Part shown: one piece after another, positions 1-11,745 of the stretch
Position numbering within the stretch: the first letter of the stretch is position 1
Layout of the letters: each line of letters starts with the position of its first letter
Source: Kudoa neothunni
Lineage: Eukaryota > Cnidaria
DNA length: 64,000 bases
Direction of reading: 5' to 3'
Assembly (NCBI GenBank): GCA_964304625.1
Contig: OZ199839.1
Location: 868,001-932,000, forward strand
Notes under the pieces: model-generated
The model's database searches: none
Seen by the model: only the letters and a program-made list of their open reading frames with translations
Told to the model about the DNA's origin: nothing
Made by a program: the position numbers and the translations under genes

Positions 1-1028
1 CCAAAATTTTTCGCGGTACAAATATAATATATTACGTAAAACTGATTATTCATAAATAGTGAAAACGTTAAAATTCTATATATATTTTGTATCAGTCATT
101 ATAATCAAATTACAGGAAAAAATTATGATTAAATAAAAATCATATTTCGATGTATCGTAATCACGTAAAAATTTCACGGAGTTTTTAAAATTCATTGAAA
201 ATTTATTTCGTATCTGATTTGTAAATAATGGCTGAATTTAATCAAAATGCTTACATCGAATAATTTTTTTGTGCATGCGCGCCAAAATTGAGGTCAACTT
301 CTCATTTTTAAAAATATTCCACTTCCAAAAATATATAAAGCTGAAGTATTTTATTATAGATGAGATAGCTTAAGCTTATGTATACATTTTTTTTGTAATA
401 GATATGTTATATAGTGGTGATTAGTGACAATAATGATTTATTAGGTGGTAGGTGGTACACACAAATAATCCTTACATAACTTTATTCAATTAATTCCTCA
501 AGTTTACAGATATATCAATATTTGTAAACTATGATAAATTATATTTTACCTTAAATCTTTTTTAAAGTATATTACAATTATAGTTATAAATAAATTACGT
601 TGATTAGAATGACACTCGTTTTTTAATTTATTAACATGTATTATGTTATAATTTCCGATAATTATATTTAATTGGATTTTAAATAGATAAAATTTATTAA
701 AATGTTCTGAAATTTCTTTGAAGAAAATATTCAAAAAAGAGCGCCATAGAAGTGAAATCTTTTGTCGTTATCATTTAAATTTTAATGGGCTTTAAGCGCG
801 AAAAAGTTAAACCTTTTATTATACAACCGATTTTAATAAATTGCATGCTCACTAACTTTAAAAACTCCTTTTGTCGAATAGATTTATCATTCTTTACCAA
901 AATATAACACACACTTATTGACATTATATCTATTTGTGTGTGAAATGTGATAATAGGATATCTTTATGCAATTCGGTAGGTAGAATAGTTTTCACACATT
1001 TGATCTATCGCGTCAATTCCGCCTTTTC
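1..1028. other. AT-rich stretch without recognisable gene
   Basis: Only short AT-rich open frames occur on either strand. I see no protein motif, RNA gene or structured repeat that I could defend. Confidence 0.5.
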
Positions 1029-1390
1029 CTAAAAATTGTAAAAATAGATAATCTCTGATAGTTTTTTAGAATGATTCGAATCAACCGTCGAATTATGGTG
1101 AAATGAATTCATCAATGTAATGGACTTATTTATTTTGGGAACATACGATATCAATGCTAAATCTTTTGTAAATACAAGAGAAGATGAATGTAGTTCACGC
1201 ATTTTAGAAGGCAAGAATTCGATGATACTTCCTCATTAATTTTCTTAATGATCCCGCAAGAAATTATATCAATCATAAACAATTCCTGGAATAATGGAAC
1301 TGAATTAAAAATAGTTGTCGACATGATGTTTCTTCCAGAGCTTAAAATTAAATTGATCAGGTGCATCAATAAACCATGAGGAGGGTAGTC
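1029..1390 (-). pseudogene. piggyBac-like transposase fragment, decayed
   Basis: On the minus strand two overlapping frames resemble the catalytic-core region of piggyBac-family DDE transposases. The first reads GRNIMSTTIFNSVPLFQELF, where the family usually has a GRNVT-D-NWFTS-(I/V)PL-ELL pattern, followed by GIIKKINEEV, matching the usual GT-RKNK-EIP stretch. The next frame continues KDLALISYVPKINKSITLMN, then HHN, and ends EIIYFYNF, matching the family's V(S)Y-PKKNK-V-LLS--H pattern and the PEII-FYN end. The catalytic aspartate expected in DNWFTS is replaced, and the frame shifts between the two pieces, so the copy is dead. Neither the N-terminal part nor the C-terminal cysteine-rich domain is recognisable. 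No TTAA-flanked ends were identified around it. Confidence 0.6.
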
Positions 1391-1543
1391 AATTTTGTTA
1401 GTCTCTTTGATCCTTTATGTACTCAATGTACCCTCATTATGTTTTTCATCTACCATGGGTTTATATTAAGCTTATAACTAATTTCATTGACAATGAAGGA
1501 GTTTTCTATGAAGATAATTACAATTTTTTGCTATACAAACGAA

Positions 1544-1819
1544 TTATACATCGCTTTTTAAATAGTTATATAGGAATGTAATCCTTTTAATTTGATGCCA
1601 GAAATATAAATCTTTTACTTGAAAATAAGATCTAGTAGCTATTAGTTGTATAAAATTAATATAAGACTGGGTCTGATTATCGTGGAAACGTGGTACATAT
1701 TCTTGTCCGCCTACTAGTTTAGGATAACTATCCGGTCCTACAAACCCATTGATTTGCCTACCTTGATATAGATAAACGATTTTTTGTCGATACCACGCAT
1801 ATCCATCATTTAGGCTCAC
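1544..1819 (-). CDS. Uncharacterised exon-like open frame
   Basis: A minus-strand open frame of about 90 residues begins right after a splice-acceptor-like tgtgtttttag and starts VSLNDGYAWYRQKIVYLYQG. It is rich in aromatic residues and has less lysine/isoleucine bias than random frames here, which is why I keep it. It lies just upstream (minus-strand sense) of the piggyBac-like fragment and may be part of that element or of a host gene. I do not recognise the sequence. Its end at a stop codon could be a terminal exon or read-through into an intron. Confidence 0.25.
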   Translation of the reverse strand: MSLNDGYAWYRQKIVYLYQGRQINGFVGPDSYPKLVGGQEYVPRFHDNQTQSYINFIQLIATRSYFQVKDLYFWHQIKRITFLYNYLKSDV

Positions 1820-2107
1820 CTAAAAACACAGTTGATTTATTCCAAATTAATTGCTATTTCTGTCACCACATTCTCCCATTTAAAATATGATGGAAAAATT
1901 ACCGCTATTTGGTAGAAGCAAAATACAAGAGGGATTTAATAAATTAAACGGTATATAAATTTAATACGATTAATGACCCTCATTGCGTTAGTTTCTATAA
2001 TATGTTGAAATAGAAAATAATATACTTAATGGGTAAATAATTCCACTGTTGTTAATATTAGTTTTGTTATATAACAAATTTTTCTCTTTGCAGAATTTCG
2101 GTTTAAC

Positions 2108-2115
2108 CTTATAAG
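2108..2115. repeat. hAT target-site duplication (left copy)
   Basis: CTTATAAG, matched exactly by the copy at 4140-4147 on the other side of the element. Confidence 0.85.
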
Positions 2116-4139
2116 TAGGGTTGGAAATTTTCGATTTAAATCGATTTTCGTTGATTTAAACCGTCGAATTTGCAAAAATTCCCCGGGTTTTATTTTTTTT
2201 CGATCGAAAAACGTCGTTTTTAGCCGGTTTTTACCGCATTAGTCAAATGCAAAAATGGGAAGGAAACGACATGGAATAACTAATTATTTGACTGAATGGA
2301 GTGATTTAGAAGCTGCTGGTGATGTACTAATATGTAGATATTGCAAAGTGTCGATACCTACGAAACAAAATAGACTACAGGAGCACGTTAATTCTCAAAA
2401 ACATTGTTCCATCAAGTCGAATTTGTCGAAAATAAACCCTCTAACTAATATATTTTATCGAGACGCGACGAATTCAAATAAAACAGAAATAGATATGGTT
2501 AAAATAGTTGCTTTTGATGGCCTCCCATTTTATTCGATTAATAAAGAAAGCAATCTAAGGAAATTTATTTCTACGTATTGTCCTGCGTCACGGTCGCTAT
2601 CTGAAGGAAAATATTTAATTGAAAAGCATCTTCCAATGATGTATAAGGAAGCCGTGACCACTATTAAACTAATGATGTCTGATTTACGTCTTAGTTTAAT
2701 AATTGACGAGTCCCCAGAAGCTAAAAACCGACCAATTTTTAACACTTTGGCCTGCTTCCGTGATAGTTCCTCAGATAGACGCAAAACAATTATGTTAGAT
2801 TCTTCGCGACTTATACAATGTAATTCTGTTATTGTTGCTAGCCATTTGTCTGAAATTCTAAAACGATATGATTTGGATTGAAAAAATTGTATCGCTATTA
2901 TTTCTGACTCGGCGTCTTACATGAAAAAATATTATATCGAATTGAAAGTTATATATCCTCATATCGCCAGAATCTCATTTTTTTTCATATATTATTCATG
3001 GAGCTGTTCAAAAAGCTGTTGACCTTTACTTTAAGGATGTTAGAAATTTTTGCATGGAATTTTCATCCCTACTGTCAAAAAATAGGAAAGCAAAACACTC
3101 TTTTTTGATACACCTTAAGAATAATAATTTTGAGAGTTTCAAAGAAATTCCGAGAGTATTAGATGTACGGTGGTATAGTTTCTTTAATTGTATAAAGCAA
3201 GTAAAGGGGTATTACCCAGCAGTTATCGACTTTTTAAAAGATATAAAAGGAGATAAATTTGAAGAAAAACTTAATGAATTTTTACGTTTCTTTAAATATT
3301 TTAATCGATGCACTTACTCCATTATTTGATTTTTAAAAAATAATTGAAACCGAAGAGAATTGTATCTCGAAAATTTGTGACTGGATAAAGAATGACTTTG
3401 GAATCGACAAGAACTATTTGCTAAAAAATCACAAGGACGTTATCGGTCTCGTTCCATTTCAATGTAGAATTAATCTTCTACTTAAATGTGAACATTTATG
3501 CGACAAAATTATTAATGAACTAAAATGTTCAATATCTAAAAATCTAAATGAATGTTTGCCCTCAAATACATTTTTTGAAACTGTGAAAAATCTCGATTCA
3601 AACGATATAATTTCAATTGTACGTTTGAATGTTGATGATCTTTGTTACTTTTTACAGATTGAAGACAGGCAACAACTTATGAATGAATTCGATTTGTTAT
3701 GTAAAGAGGCAAAAGATTTAACAAGATCAGTCGATCCTAACTTTTGGAAAACGCGATCAAATGTTTTACTTCAACTTTCAATACTTTGTCAAGATATATT
3801 GACCCTGCCAGTGTCATCAATCAATGTTGAAAGGAGTTTCTCAAAACTCCGATACGTTTTCGGAAAAGAAAGAAAAAATTTAGGTGATGGTCGCCTTACA
3901 GTGTTGGCGATGCTAAATTTCAATGGTCCATTATAATTATTTTAATTCACGATTATCGAATTTATTTTGTTTTCTTTTTATTTAGCGTTTTTATTTCTTT
4001 AAATAAAAGTCGATAAAAATCGAGTTTACAAATTTTATTTATACATAAGCCGATACAAGTCGAATTTGAAAAAAATTTTATTCGATCGATAAATACCGTC
4101 GATTTACAAAAAAATAAAAGTCGAAAATTTCCAACCCCA
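2116..4139 (+). mobile_element. hAT-superfamily DNA transposon, full length, broken
   Basis: The element has terminal inverted repeats. The left end is TAGGGTTGGAAATTTTCGA, and the right end read inward is TGGGGTTGGAAATTTTCGA, 18 of 19 identical. It is flanked by a perfect 8-bp direct repeat CTTATAAG (2108-2115 and 4140-4147), the target-site size made by hAT transposases. Length is 2,024 bp. Sub-terminal sequence is rich in TCGATTTAAATCGA-like motifs at both ends. It carries one BED-finger/hATC transposase gene with several disabling changes. The perfect target duplication suggests insertion is not very old. Confidence 0.9.
2255..3936 (+). pseudogene. hAT transposase with BED zinc finger, inactivated
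   Basis: The reading frame begins MGRKRHGITNYLTEW just inside the left repeat. Residues 25-53 form a BED-type zinc finger (LICRYCKVS, then H and QKHC at finger spacing). Middle parts include EIPRVLDVRWYSF, the DVRW motif of hAT proteins. The C-terminal piece (3418-3936) carries the hATC dimerisation motif LTLPVSSINVERSFSKLR followed by LGDGRLTVLAMLNF. The frame is interrupted by a TGA near 2881 (a Trp position is plausible), a shift in the T-run near 2975, a shift near 3310 and a stop soon after, so no full transposase can be made. About 550 residues would be usual for the family, and the remaining pieces sum to roughly that length. Confidence 0.85.
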
Positions 4140-4147
4140 CTTATAAG
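4140..4147. repeat. hAT target-site duplication (right copy)
   Basis: CTTATAAG, identical to 2108-2115. Confidence 0.85.
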
Positions 4148-4314
4148 GAGAAGAAAATTCTTTCAATTTAATGAATTTTAGACCGAATACAATAAATATC
4201 AGACCGTTTTCAAATAATCTCGCATTGATCAGGAAGCCCCATAAGATAATACTATTCATCTATTCATCCACCCTAAACAAACTTGCCGTCTAACAACGAT
4301 AAGTATTAGATCAA

Positions 4315-7300
4315 ATGAAATCTATTTTTATTATTTGTTTGCTATTTTTGTATCACAAATCAAACGGTTACAATAATTATTCTATTCGATATAAATTATA
4401 CATTACGTAGACTGTTTAAAATTCAAAAGCATTGTTATAAAAGACAGCGGTGATAAATTAAAATATGCATTCGTGCTTAAAGATATTGAAGACTTTTCTA
4501 ATGGTTACAATTTCGTTTTGGCCAATGGACAAGGGTTGGGAAATCAACCTACAATTAACCAACTCAATACTGGTGACATGAGCCCTTACACACACAAGGT
4601 TATGTTGGAAGATTCTTCAAGTTTATTCCTGAAAATAAAGTCTGGTGGAGTAACAAAAGCATACAAACTTAATAAAGGTACTAAAATATATTATTAAACG
4701 CATAATTTGATTGTGGTGTGCAGATTATTATTTTATGAACGAGTCTTTTCCACTGACCATTCAACAGACGGAAATAAAATTCTCGATACCAAAATATTTG
4801 CATAAGGAAACGCATGAGCATCCATTACTCATGAATGATGTTTATTTTAAAATGCAAAACCAACTGATGCTAGAAATTCTGGTTCAGACAAACAAATAAT
4901 TATTTCGAAAAGAGTCGATTTGGAATCCATTTATGAGTTGACGCTCAACAAATTTTTACCTGTATATCAATTTCACACGAAAACCAATTTTCTAGTCTCA
5001 TCAGAAGCCCATAAAATCATGGGGAAGGTTTCATTAATCCCTAATGATTTTAAATTTATTAATGATCATCCATATAAATCTGATTTATGCTATTATGAAT
5101 TCAGAATCAAAGATACTGATAATTATGAAAGTCGATGCAAGGGGCAGAAATGTATTAATTTATGCACAACAATAAAATTAGATTCAGACGTCGGTGCTGA
5201 CTCATTCAGCCGTTTTAGGATAAAAAATTTAAGGTATCGGAACTTTCACGAATATATCAGAGGTAATAATTCTGTATCACTCATTATAACAATAAAATTT
5301 AGGCGACTTGAATAATAATGAGGGAAATTTTAGAATTCGTTTACGCAATCTTGATGTTAGTGGATTTACATCAACATCAGCCAGCGATTTCAAATGCAGC
5401 GGGATTAAATTAAACCCATTCGACTATTCAGGAGAACAAATAAATTACAACGATAATAAAATTACAGACTGTGGCACTTCCCAAAAAATAATTCCTGGCT
5501 ATTTTGTTGCAACTTATACTGGAGATGATGGAAAATTGGATCAAATACTAATAAAATATGGTTATTTAATATTGTCCAATTAAATTATTTTGACACTTTG
5601 AAATAGAAAAATTGTTATCTTCCAGAGATTATTTTGTTATTGAAGGTGCATACCAAATTCACATATTTCAATTCTACCAATCGGAGAGAGATAAAACTAA
5701 TGATTTATCACACGTAGAAAGGAATGATGATGAAACAATGTGTAAAATAATGATATCAAATCATCAAGATTATAACTATGTGCCTGCATTATGTGATGAA
5801 TTTGAATCAATATGTTACAATAGATGGAACGACCATTTCAACATTGTCGCCTCACAGAAGGTCAAGAGTATAACATGAAGTTGGAGTGTTTAAATTCTGA
5901 GATTAATCATCGATTTGAACATAAAATTGAATTGTCAAGTATACAGGTTTTTTTAATCTCGCTCTTAATCTAATATAGAGAATTTTGTTCCTGACTTAAA
6001 ATTTGAATCAGACGATGGGAAAAAATAAGATTATAGTTACTTTTCGCAGCAAACACTCTTCAGCCAGAATTGGAACAGATACTTTAACGTGTTTGATTGT
6101 CATGAGAGAGATAGTCGATCGAAATAATAATATAAAATATTACAAAATCTGTGGGGAAGAAATTTTTGCATATTACCATGTGACAATCTTATACACGATG
6201 AATTGGATCGAATAAATCATATGGTGTATTCGATTTTTGTTCCATACATGATGAGTGACTTTTTAGACTGGCAAAAAATTGGTTAATTTAATTTTATCTT
6301 TTAATACATACTTATCTTTACATGTAATTTTTAGAATTTAGTACGAATGGACTAGGATCATTGAAAAATCCCTCAACGATTAATTATAATGCCGAAAAAT
6401 ATGAAATTACAAACAATTCAATAGGAGACGTTATGAAAAAAGCCCTTAAAAAGTTTTATGAACAAGAGTTTACTAAGAGATTTCCTTATAAAAGCTACGA
6501 AGAAAATTATTTTAAGCCCAAATTAGATAAATATACTTTTATTGGCACGAAAATATATTCGACACACCGCTCAATAGTTTATACCAACAAAAAAATGGTT
6601 TTATTCCATTAGCCACTAAAATTCCTAATAATTTGAAAATGAGGGAGATATAAACAATGAGGGTAACATAAATAAAATGAATTTTAGTAATATAATATTT
6701 TAACACACGTAGAAGTCTCTGTTGATTCTTCACCCCCTTCTCCAAATCCCCCAAACAACGGGGGCACTCCTGGTATGAAACCTTTGTCTTATTTTTTATA
6801 TTCTTTTAACTGTTCTGACACGGAAAATGCACAATATTTGAAAAATTTTTGAAGGTTTATTTTAAAATTAACATTGTTTTTGACGCAGATAAACTAGAAA
6901 TTCAGGCAAAGAAACCACCTGCAGTCAACAATAATAATAATAGAAAAAAAAATATCTACAAATAAATATCCTATTTGACTAAAAATCCATATAAAATATA
7001 ATTTTAAAATTAATATACTATAATTAATAATTTCTATAAAAATACATTTCTAATATTTAGACAAACCAACAGTTCTACAAGTGGATAAAAAACCGAAGCT
7101 TAAACAGAAAAATTTCAACCGAGGTATAATATATTCTGTCATTTTTAGTAAATTGTTTTTAATAATGGGGAGAAAAAAAATTAAATCGGTAATTATCTAT
7201 AGGAACAGAAAATAATGACTCCTCGAAAAACATCGAGTAATATATAACGTGTTCTGTTGTATTAATTCCCATTTTTATAGTGGAAAGCAAATATTGATAA

Positions 7301-7438
7301 GGTAGTATAATATAAATAAATGAGTAATAACAATTTCGATTCAGTTCAATCGTACCATGTGTAATTGCTATTGCGTTACTGGGTTTGGGTGGTCTTTTAT
7401 ACATGAAAAGAAGATGGGGATTGATGCGGAATCTCTAA
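4315..7438 (+). CDS. Gene A: secreted/type I membrane protein of cysteine-bearing modules
   Basis: A multi-exon gene. Exon 1 encodes a signal peptide (MKSIFIICLLFLYHKSNG) and joins through a 46-nt intron (donor GTTACA) to an exon running to about 4678. Further exons lie around 4711-4899, 4920-5315, 5308-5580, 5612-5875, 6003-6215 and 6361-6612. One module shows the pattern LCYYEFRI ... C ... KGQKCINLC seen repeatedly in gene B. A short exon near 6697-6770 encodes a Pro/Ser/Gly linker (SSPPSPNPPNNGG), then come two short basic exons (near 6889 and 7061). The last exon (about 7345-7438) encodes a hydrophobic segment, VIAIALLGLGGLLY, followed by KRRWG and a stop, typical of a single-pass membrane anchor with a very short cytoplasmic tail. 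Frame at the last junctions was not fully resolved. It is smaller than gene B and probably its paralogue. No ligand or function is evident. Confidence 0.55.
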
Positions 7439-9189
7439 CATCATTGATTGAAATATTATTAACACTTTATTAATAACCGTTTTTAGAAATTATAATATGG
7501 AGTTTGCCTTTTTTATCCCAATCTCTAAATATTATAAATTTTAATATACGTATCATTCATAATAAATCTCTCAATACTCTCGAAAATTACAAAATTTCGA
7601 TGATTATTATGGACTAAAATTTAATATAGTAAATTCTTAGAATAATTTCAGTATTATAAAAATTTCGATTATAATCTTTATTAAGTCAAATTATTTCAAC
7701 AAAAAATGTATATATATCGAAGGAAAAATTATTTTCCTTCATTGATTATGGTTCCCAATTTAAAACAGTAAGTTTAATTAACATTAAATTTATTAAATAA
7801 AATTAATTTCCAAATAAAAAATGACAAAAAATAAAATAGAGATTAAAAATAATAATAATAATCATTTATTGCTGCTATGGTTTTTCATAAAGATTTTAAT
7901 TAATTTTGTTACGTATATTCTGAATGATATTTAGGCATCACATTAGCTCGTTTGTTTTGTATATATCCAAATTTACATTTGAAGACTCCCATCTAGTCCA
8001 GCATAATTTAAATTTACGCCTTTTCTGCTTGCAATCTCTTAGTTTTGGTTTATGATGGGGGTCTACAATCTTTCTGAGTGACGGGCCGAATAGACATACC
8101 CTAACTCTAATGGGAGCCATATTAAAATTAATTTACAACAATTTTAGGGTATTATAAATTGCGAAGGTATATTTTTAAGTTTTAAGTTGAAACCTAGTTT
8201 CGTTATTTAGGTCACTTTTATAACAATTTGTGGAATATTTGTGGGCGTCAATAACAATATTTTGTCAAGATAGTCATTGCGAAATCTAGTTCTTAATTTA
8301 TTCCTAGAAAAACCTTTATGTAAGAATATATGCTGTCAAGTAGTGATAGCGTCACTTTCGCACTATTCTAAAGATTTTTTATCTTCAAATCAATATTAAT
8401 ATATCTTTATTTAAATCAAGTGTTGATTAACTCTTCAGAGACTTTGAGGTCAATTTGACCCCAAAACATAATTAAAACCAACATTACTCTTGGTGTACTC
8501 TTTAAAATTTCTCGGTTTTTTATCTATTTTCTTAAATTTTTATACAGTATATAATAATAAAATGAGTGGGGGAATAACTATAATAATAGTATGAAACAAA
8601 GTTTTACCCTCGAAGGACTTTTGGGGTCAAATTTACCCCGTTTTTATTTTACGATTATACTTTAAAAATTTTTAAAAAGTAAAGAAGTGATGTTTTATGA
8701 ATTCTATGACTCATTCTTTTGTAAAATGATGATTAATATATCATTTAATCTGTGTTAATACCTTACCATTAATCTCGGATCCTGTTTGCCAATGATCACA
8801 CGAAAAATGATATTTGGAGTTGATTGTTTTACTTGATAAGTTTAATACTACACATTTCTCACGCAAAAAGAAAACAGTTATATAAATTTTAAAAAATTTT
8901 GTCCGAATTATCTAATTATTTGAACGATTCTTACATTTTTTCATGGATGAATTATACAATAGTATTTATTGCAACAAGAGCATGTGATTTGAGTTATTAT
9001 TACCAATTCCCCGAAGACAATATTCACATCGACGTTTTTTTTCAGCTGTTCGGAAACTGTTAGTTTGGGTCCTTAAATAGGGTGATTTTGCTTTGGCGAT
9101 TTTCTCTTTCAGTAGATTTCGGTCCATGTGAGGTTTGTTGAGTGACAGCTTGTGCGATTTCCTTTAAAAATATTTTGAGCCGAGAACAG
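7439..9189. other. Mostly empty AT-rich intergenic sequence
   Basis: No convincing gene. A minus-strand 60-codon frame at 7938-8120 starts MAPIRVRVCLFG and has a basic, arginine-rich composition; it could be a tiny protein or chance. Two direct copies of a piggyBac-end-like motif lie at about 8427 (TTAACTCTTCAGAGACTTTG) and 8602 (TTTTACCCTCGAAGGACTTT), each followed by GGGGTCAA- or GAGGTCAA-like sequence. They resemble the ends of the TTAA-flanked element at 53.95-56.73 kb. Confidence 0.4.
7938..8120 (-). CDS. Small basic open frame, doubtful
   Basis: Sixty codons starting MAPIRVRVCLFGPSLRKIV in a good initiation context (aatATGG). Basic and cysteine-containing, with no recognised domain and no homologue known to me. 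It stands alone in an AT-rich region, and its higher complexity than the surrounding frames is the only reason it is listed. Confidence 0.2.
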   Translation of the reverse strand: MAPIRVRVCLFGPSLRKIVDPHHKPKLRDCKQKRRKFKLCWTRWESSNVNLDIYKTNELM

Positions 9190-9662
9190 AAAGCACATCG
9201 GTGTGACGGTGTGACACCCGGGCTTAGAACCGTATGGAAATGGGTTCGAACCCGCCGGTGGTCAGACTCCTACTGCTTCCGTGTCGGCGGGTCTCTATCC
9301 CACATTTATGAGCTGTGGTTACAGTGTACGTTCGCTGTGGGGTGGGATGCATTGACAGCCAGATTTTCGTGAAATGGGGTGAACGTGAATAGGAGTTGGA
9401 ATCTCCTATTCACATCGTAAGGCAAGTAATTTGCAGGCCTCACAGAGCCAACATCTTTAAAGGGATAGGGTTTGGGGAGGTGGTCGCTCTGAGACGAGGA
9501 TGTTTATTGGGTTAAAGTCCCACACTACCGCATAAGGATAAGGGACGGGATTTCATGTTACGTCCTGCGGTGCCTAAAGCGTAAATGGAATAGGTCTGAC
9601 CAACCAGAATTATACAACCTAATAAGTTGCGCCAGGGGTTTTACCTTGTAAACAAAAAAAAA
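9190..9662 (+). mobile_element. SINE-like retroposon with RNA polymerase III B-box-like motif and poly(A) tail
   Basis: A sharply bounded block of roughly 50% G+C in a 25-30% G+C background. It contains GGGTTCGAACCC at 9242-9253, matching the tRNA-gene B-box consensus GGTTCGANTCC, within the first 60 bp. It ends in an A-rich tail (aaacaaaaaaaaaa, 9651-9662). Length of about 470 bp and lack of a long reading frame fit a tRNA-related SINE. A convincing A box and an unambiguous target duplication were not found; a weak TTGTTGA match exists at about 9135 and 9664. It could instead be the 3' end of a LINE. The open frame at 9142-9372 overlapping it is taken as chance. Confidence 0.5.
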
Positions 9663-10873
9663 GATTGTTGAAAAAAAAGTTTTTTATTGTTAATACATTT
9701 CTCGAGTTTTAAATATTATTTTTTAAAATTAATATATAGTTAACTGGACTTTTTAGACGCATTTTAATCATTATTCAATGTCAATTTTTTCTGAAATAAT
9801 CGCACACACAAATGCATGAAATTGGACTTGACCAATTCAATTTGAGGCGCTTTTTTCTTTGTCGGAAGGGTTTAGATGAATTTGGTTTCTTGCTGTACAA
9901 TGAAAGTTATTTTAATCCATTATCGCGAATCAAATAAATGACTATTCTTATTTATGAAAAATCATGAATATCTTGTGTTTGTTAAATAAATATAAAATAT
10001 GATAATAAATATGATAATAAAAATGAAACATAGGATAAATATTTTTGTGTACCAACCAACCAACCAACCAACCAACCGATCGATTATAAATTATAATTTG
10101 TAAAGCATTCTCATTCGATGACGTTCGCATAATTTGATTGATCGAATCTTCTTCTATGGTTTCATTTATTTTCTGTTTTTTGGTCGAACTCCGATTTGTA
10201 ATAACTCCGAGATTGTACTGTAATTAAAAAAATAATACCCGCATTAATTAGACATTAACTTTTCAATACTGATGCTAACTTACCTGTTTAAAAATTCCAA
10301 ATATAAAAAAATTGTTAAATCTTTAGTTTTTAATGTATTTTTACGGAATACAATAAAATTATTTCAGATGATATTTGCGAAATCTAATGAGTTTTAAACT
10401 AATTTCTTAAAAGTATTCCAAAATGAGTTTGTAATCTGTCTTTATCGCTCTCTAAGTTATTGGTACTTTATACAGAATTTATTTTTCGGAATAGTTTCAG
10501 TATGTTGCGTCGATTTAAACCAACACAATGACTGTTACCATTAATCTATATTAAGTTAATGTTAATGTCAGTTAAAAATGCACGAACGTCATTATTAATG
10601 ACCAAATCTCGTATATTTGGGACTCAGACATCGTATATATTTTTTAAACCTGTTTTAAATATTTTATTTCGGACTAACTACCAACTTCTTAAGCGACAGA
10701 AATAACCAACCATATTAAAAAGTAGACAAAATAGATAAGATTTTTTCGAATTAATAAACACTCTCTTAATTAATCAGGGAAAATACGCAGCTTTTGATAA
10801 GGATAATTGGAATGCGCTTAGATACAAATCAGCAAACCCAATCACATACAACACATTGAAAACAAACCAAAAA
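9663..10873. other. AT-rich intergenic stretch with a short AACC microsatellite
   Basis: No gene seen. A perfect tetranucleotide run (ACCA/AACC, about 6.75 units) lies at 10051-10077. Confidence 0.5.
10051..10077. repeat. (AACC)n microsatellite
   Basis: Twenty-seven bases of uninterrupted ACCA repeats within AT-rich sequence. Confidence 0.9.
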
Positions 10874-11745
10874 CTATAAACGTTTAAACACTTTGTTGGC
10901 CAAAACCTTTTTCAAAACAGCAAGTTTTTCCTCCTCACGTTGGATCATCCTATCTGTAATATTGGAGTACATTAACCGTATTTTCTTTTTAAATTCATCA
11001 TTTGAACTTTTTGATTTCCTAATAGATTCATCGTTAAACCACCGACTTAAATATTCATCTGGAGCGGCCGTAGAACATGACATTTCAACAATTTGTTGAG
11101 AGAAATACCTACTTCTACAAAGCATTTTTAATGTCAAATCAAATCCGCCGAATTATTTATACAATCTAATAATGTCATCGGACGATTCTCCCGCCACAAA
11201 TAAATCCTTTGGAAAAACCAATGATGCAACTGGCGATTTCGTCACATTATTATCGACCACTTGTAGTTTGGGGCGTGTCTTAAATATTTTAGATTCGACC
11301 AATTTTCTCATGATAATATCTTCAATGGAACCATTAATTTCTAATTAAACATAGATTTAATTCGATATTAGGAATAATTAGAGGTGAAAACAGGGACCAG
11401 CTCCCAATAAATAATAATTACTCTCTTTTTGGTAGGGCGTATCCTTCATCAATAAATCGGAAAGATCAGACAAGCAACTATCAACTAAAATAACCATTTT
11501 TATATTTCATAATTAGGAGAACAATTACGTCCAGGATTTGGAATATTTCTCTCGAATAAACAACCATTTCCATTGTCGTAGACTTTCGACCGGGCTTTTT
11601 TTAGAGAGGAGTAATCCACCTGAACTTTCTTCTCCAATATCACATCATTGTACGATTCGTACGTACGATTGGAAAGTGCTGAGGTATCGGTGAGATAGCT
11701 GGATTGTGGAGGGTAAAATGATGAGCCTCCAGCACCCCTCGACAT
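10874..11745 (-). CDS. Unidentified 240-residue protein, four exons
   Basis: Four minus-strand exons join without a stop: 11745-11529, 11484-11398, 11340-11163 and 11114-10874, with introns of 44, 57 and 48 nt, all GT...AG. The total is 723 nt including the stop (240 residues). The start is MSRGAGGSSFYPPQSSYL. The first 45 residues are Ser/Tyr/Gly-rich and probably disordered. Later parts include LSDLSDLLMKDTPYQ and ASLVFPKDLFVAGESS, and the C-terminal 60 residues are charged and helical (DRMIQREEEKLAVLKKVLA). No signal peptide or membrane segment. The in-frame stop that seems to split the last two exons lies inside the 48-nt intron. I do not recognise the family; the coherent splicing argues for a real conserved intracellular protein. 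Confidence 0.6.

Noticed and set aside
9200-9270. tRNA gene
   Set aside because: Only a B-box-like motif is present. No cloverleaf with acceptor stem and anticodon arm could be drawn, so it is treated as part of a SINE-like repeat.
9142-9372. 76-codon plus-strand frame
   Set aside because: It overlaps the SINE-like block and is explained by its GC-rich composition. No domain or splice context.
11115-11162. In-frame stop in the 240-residue gene
   Set aside because: The stop lies in a 48-nt intron with good borders; the spliced frame is open.
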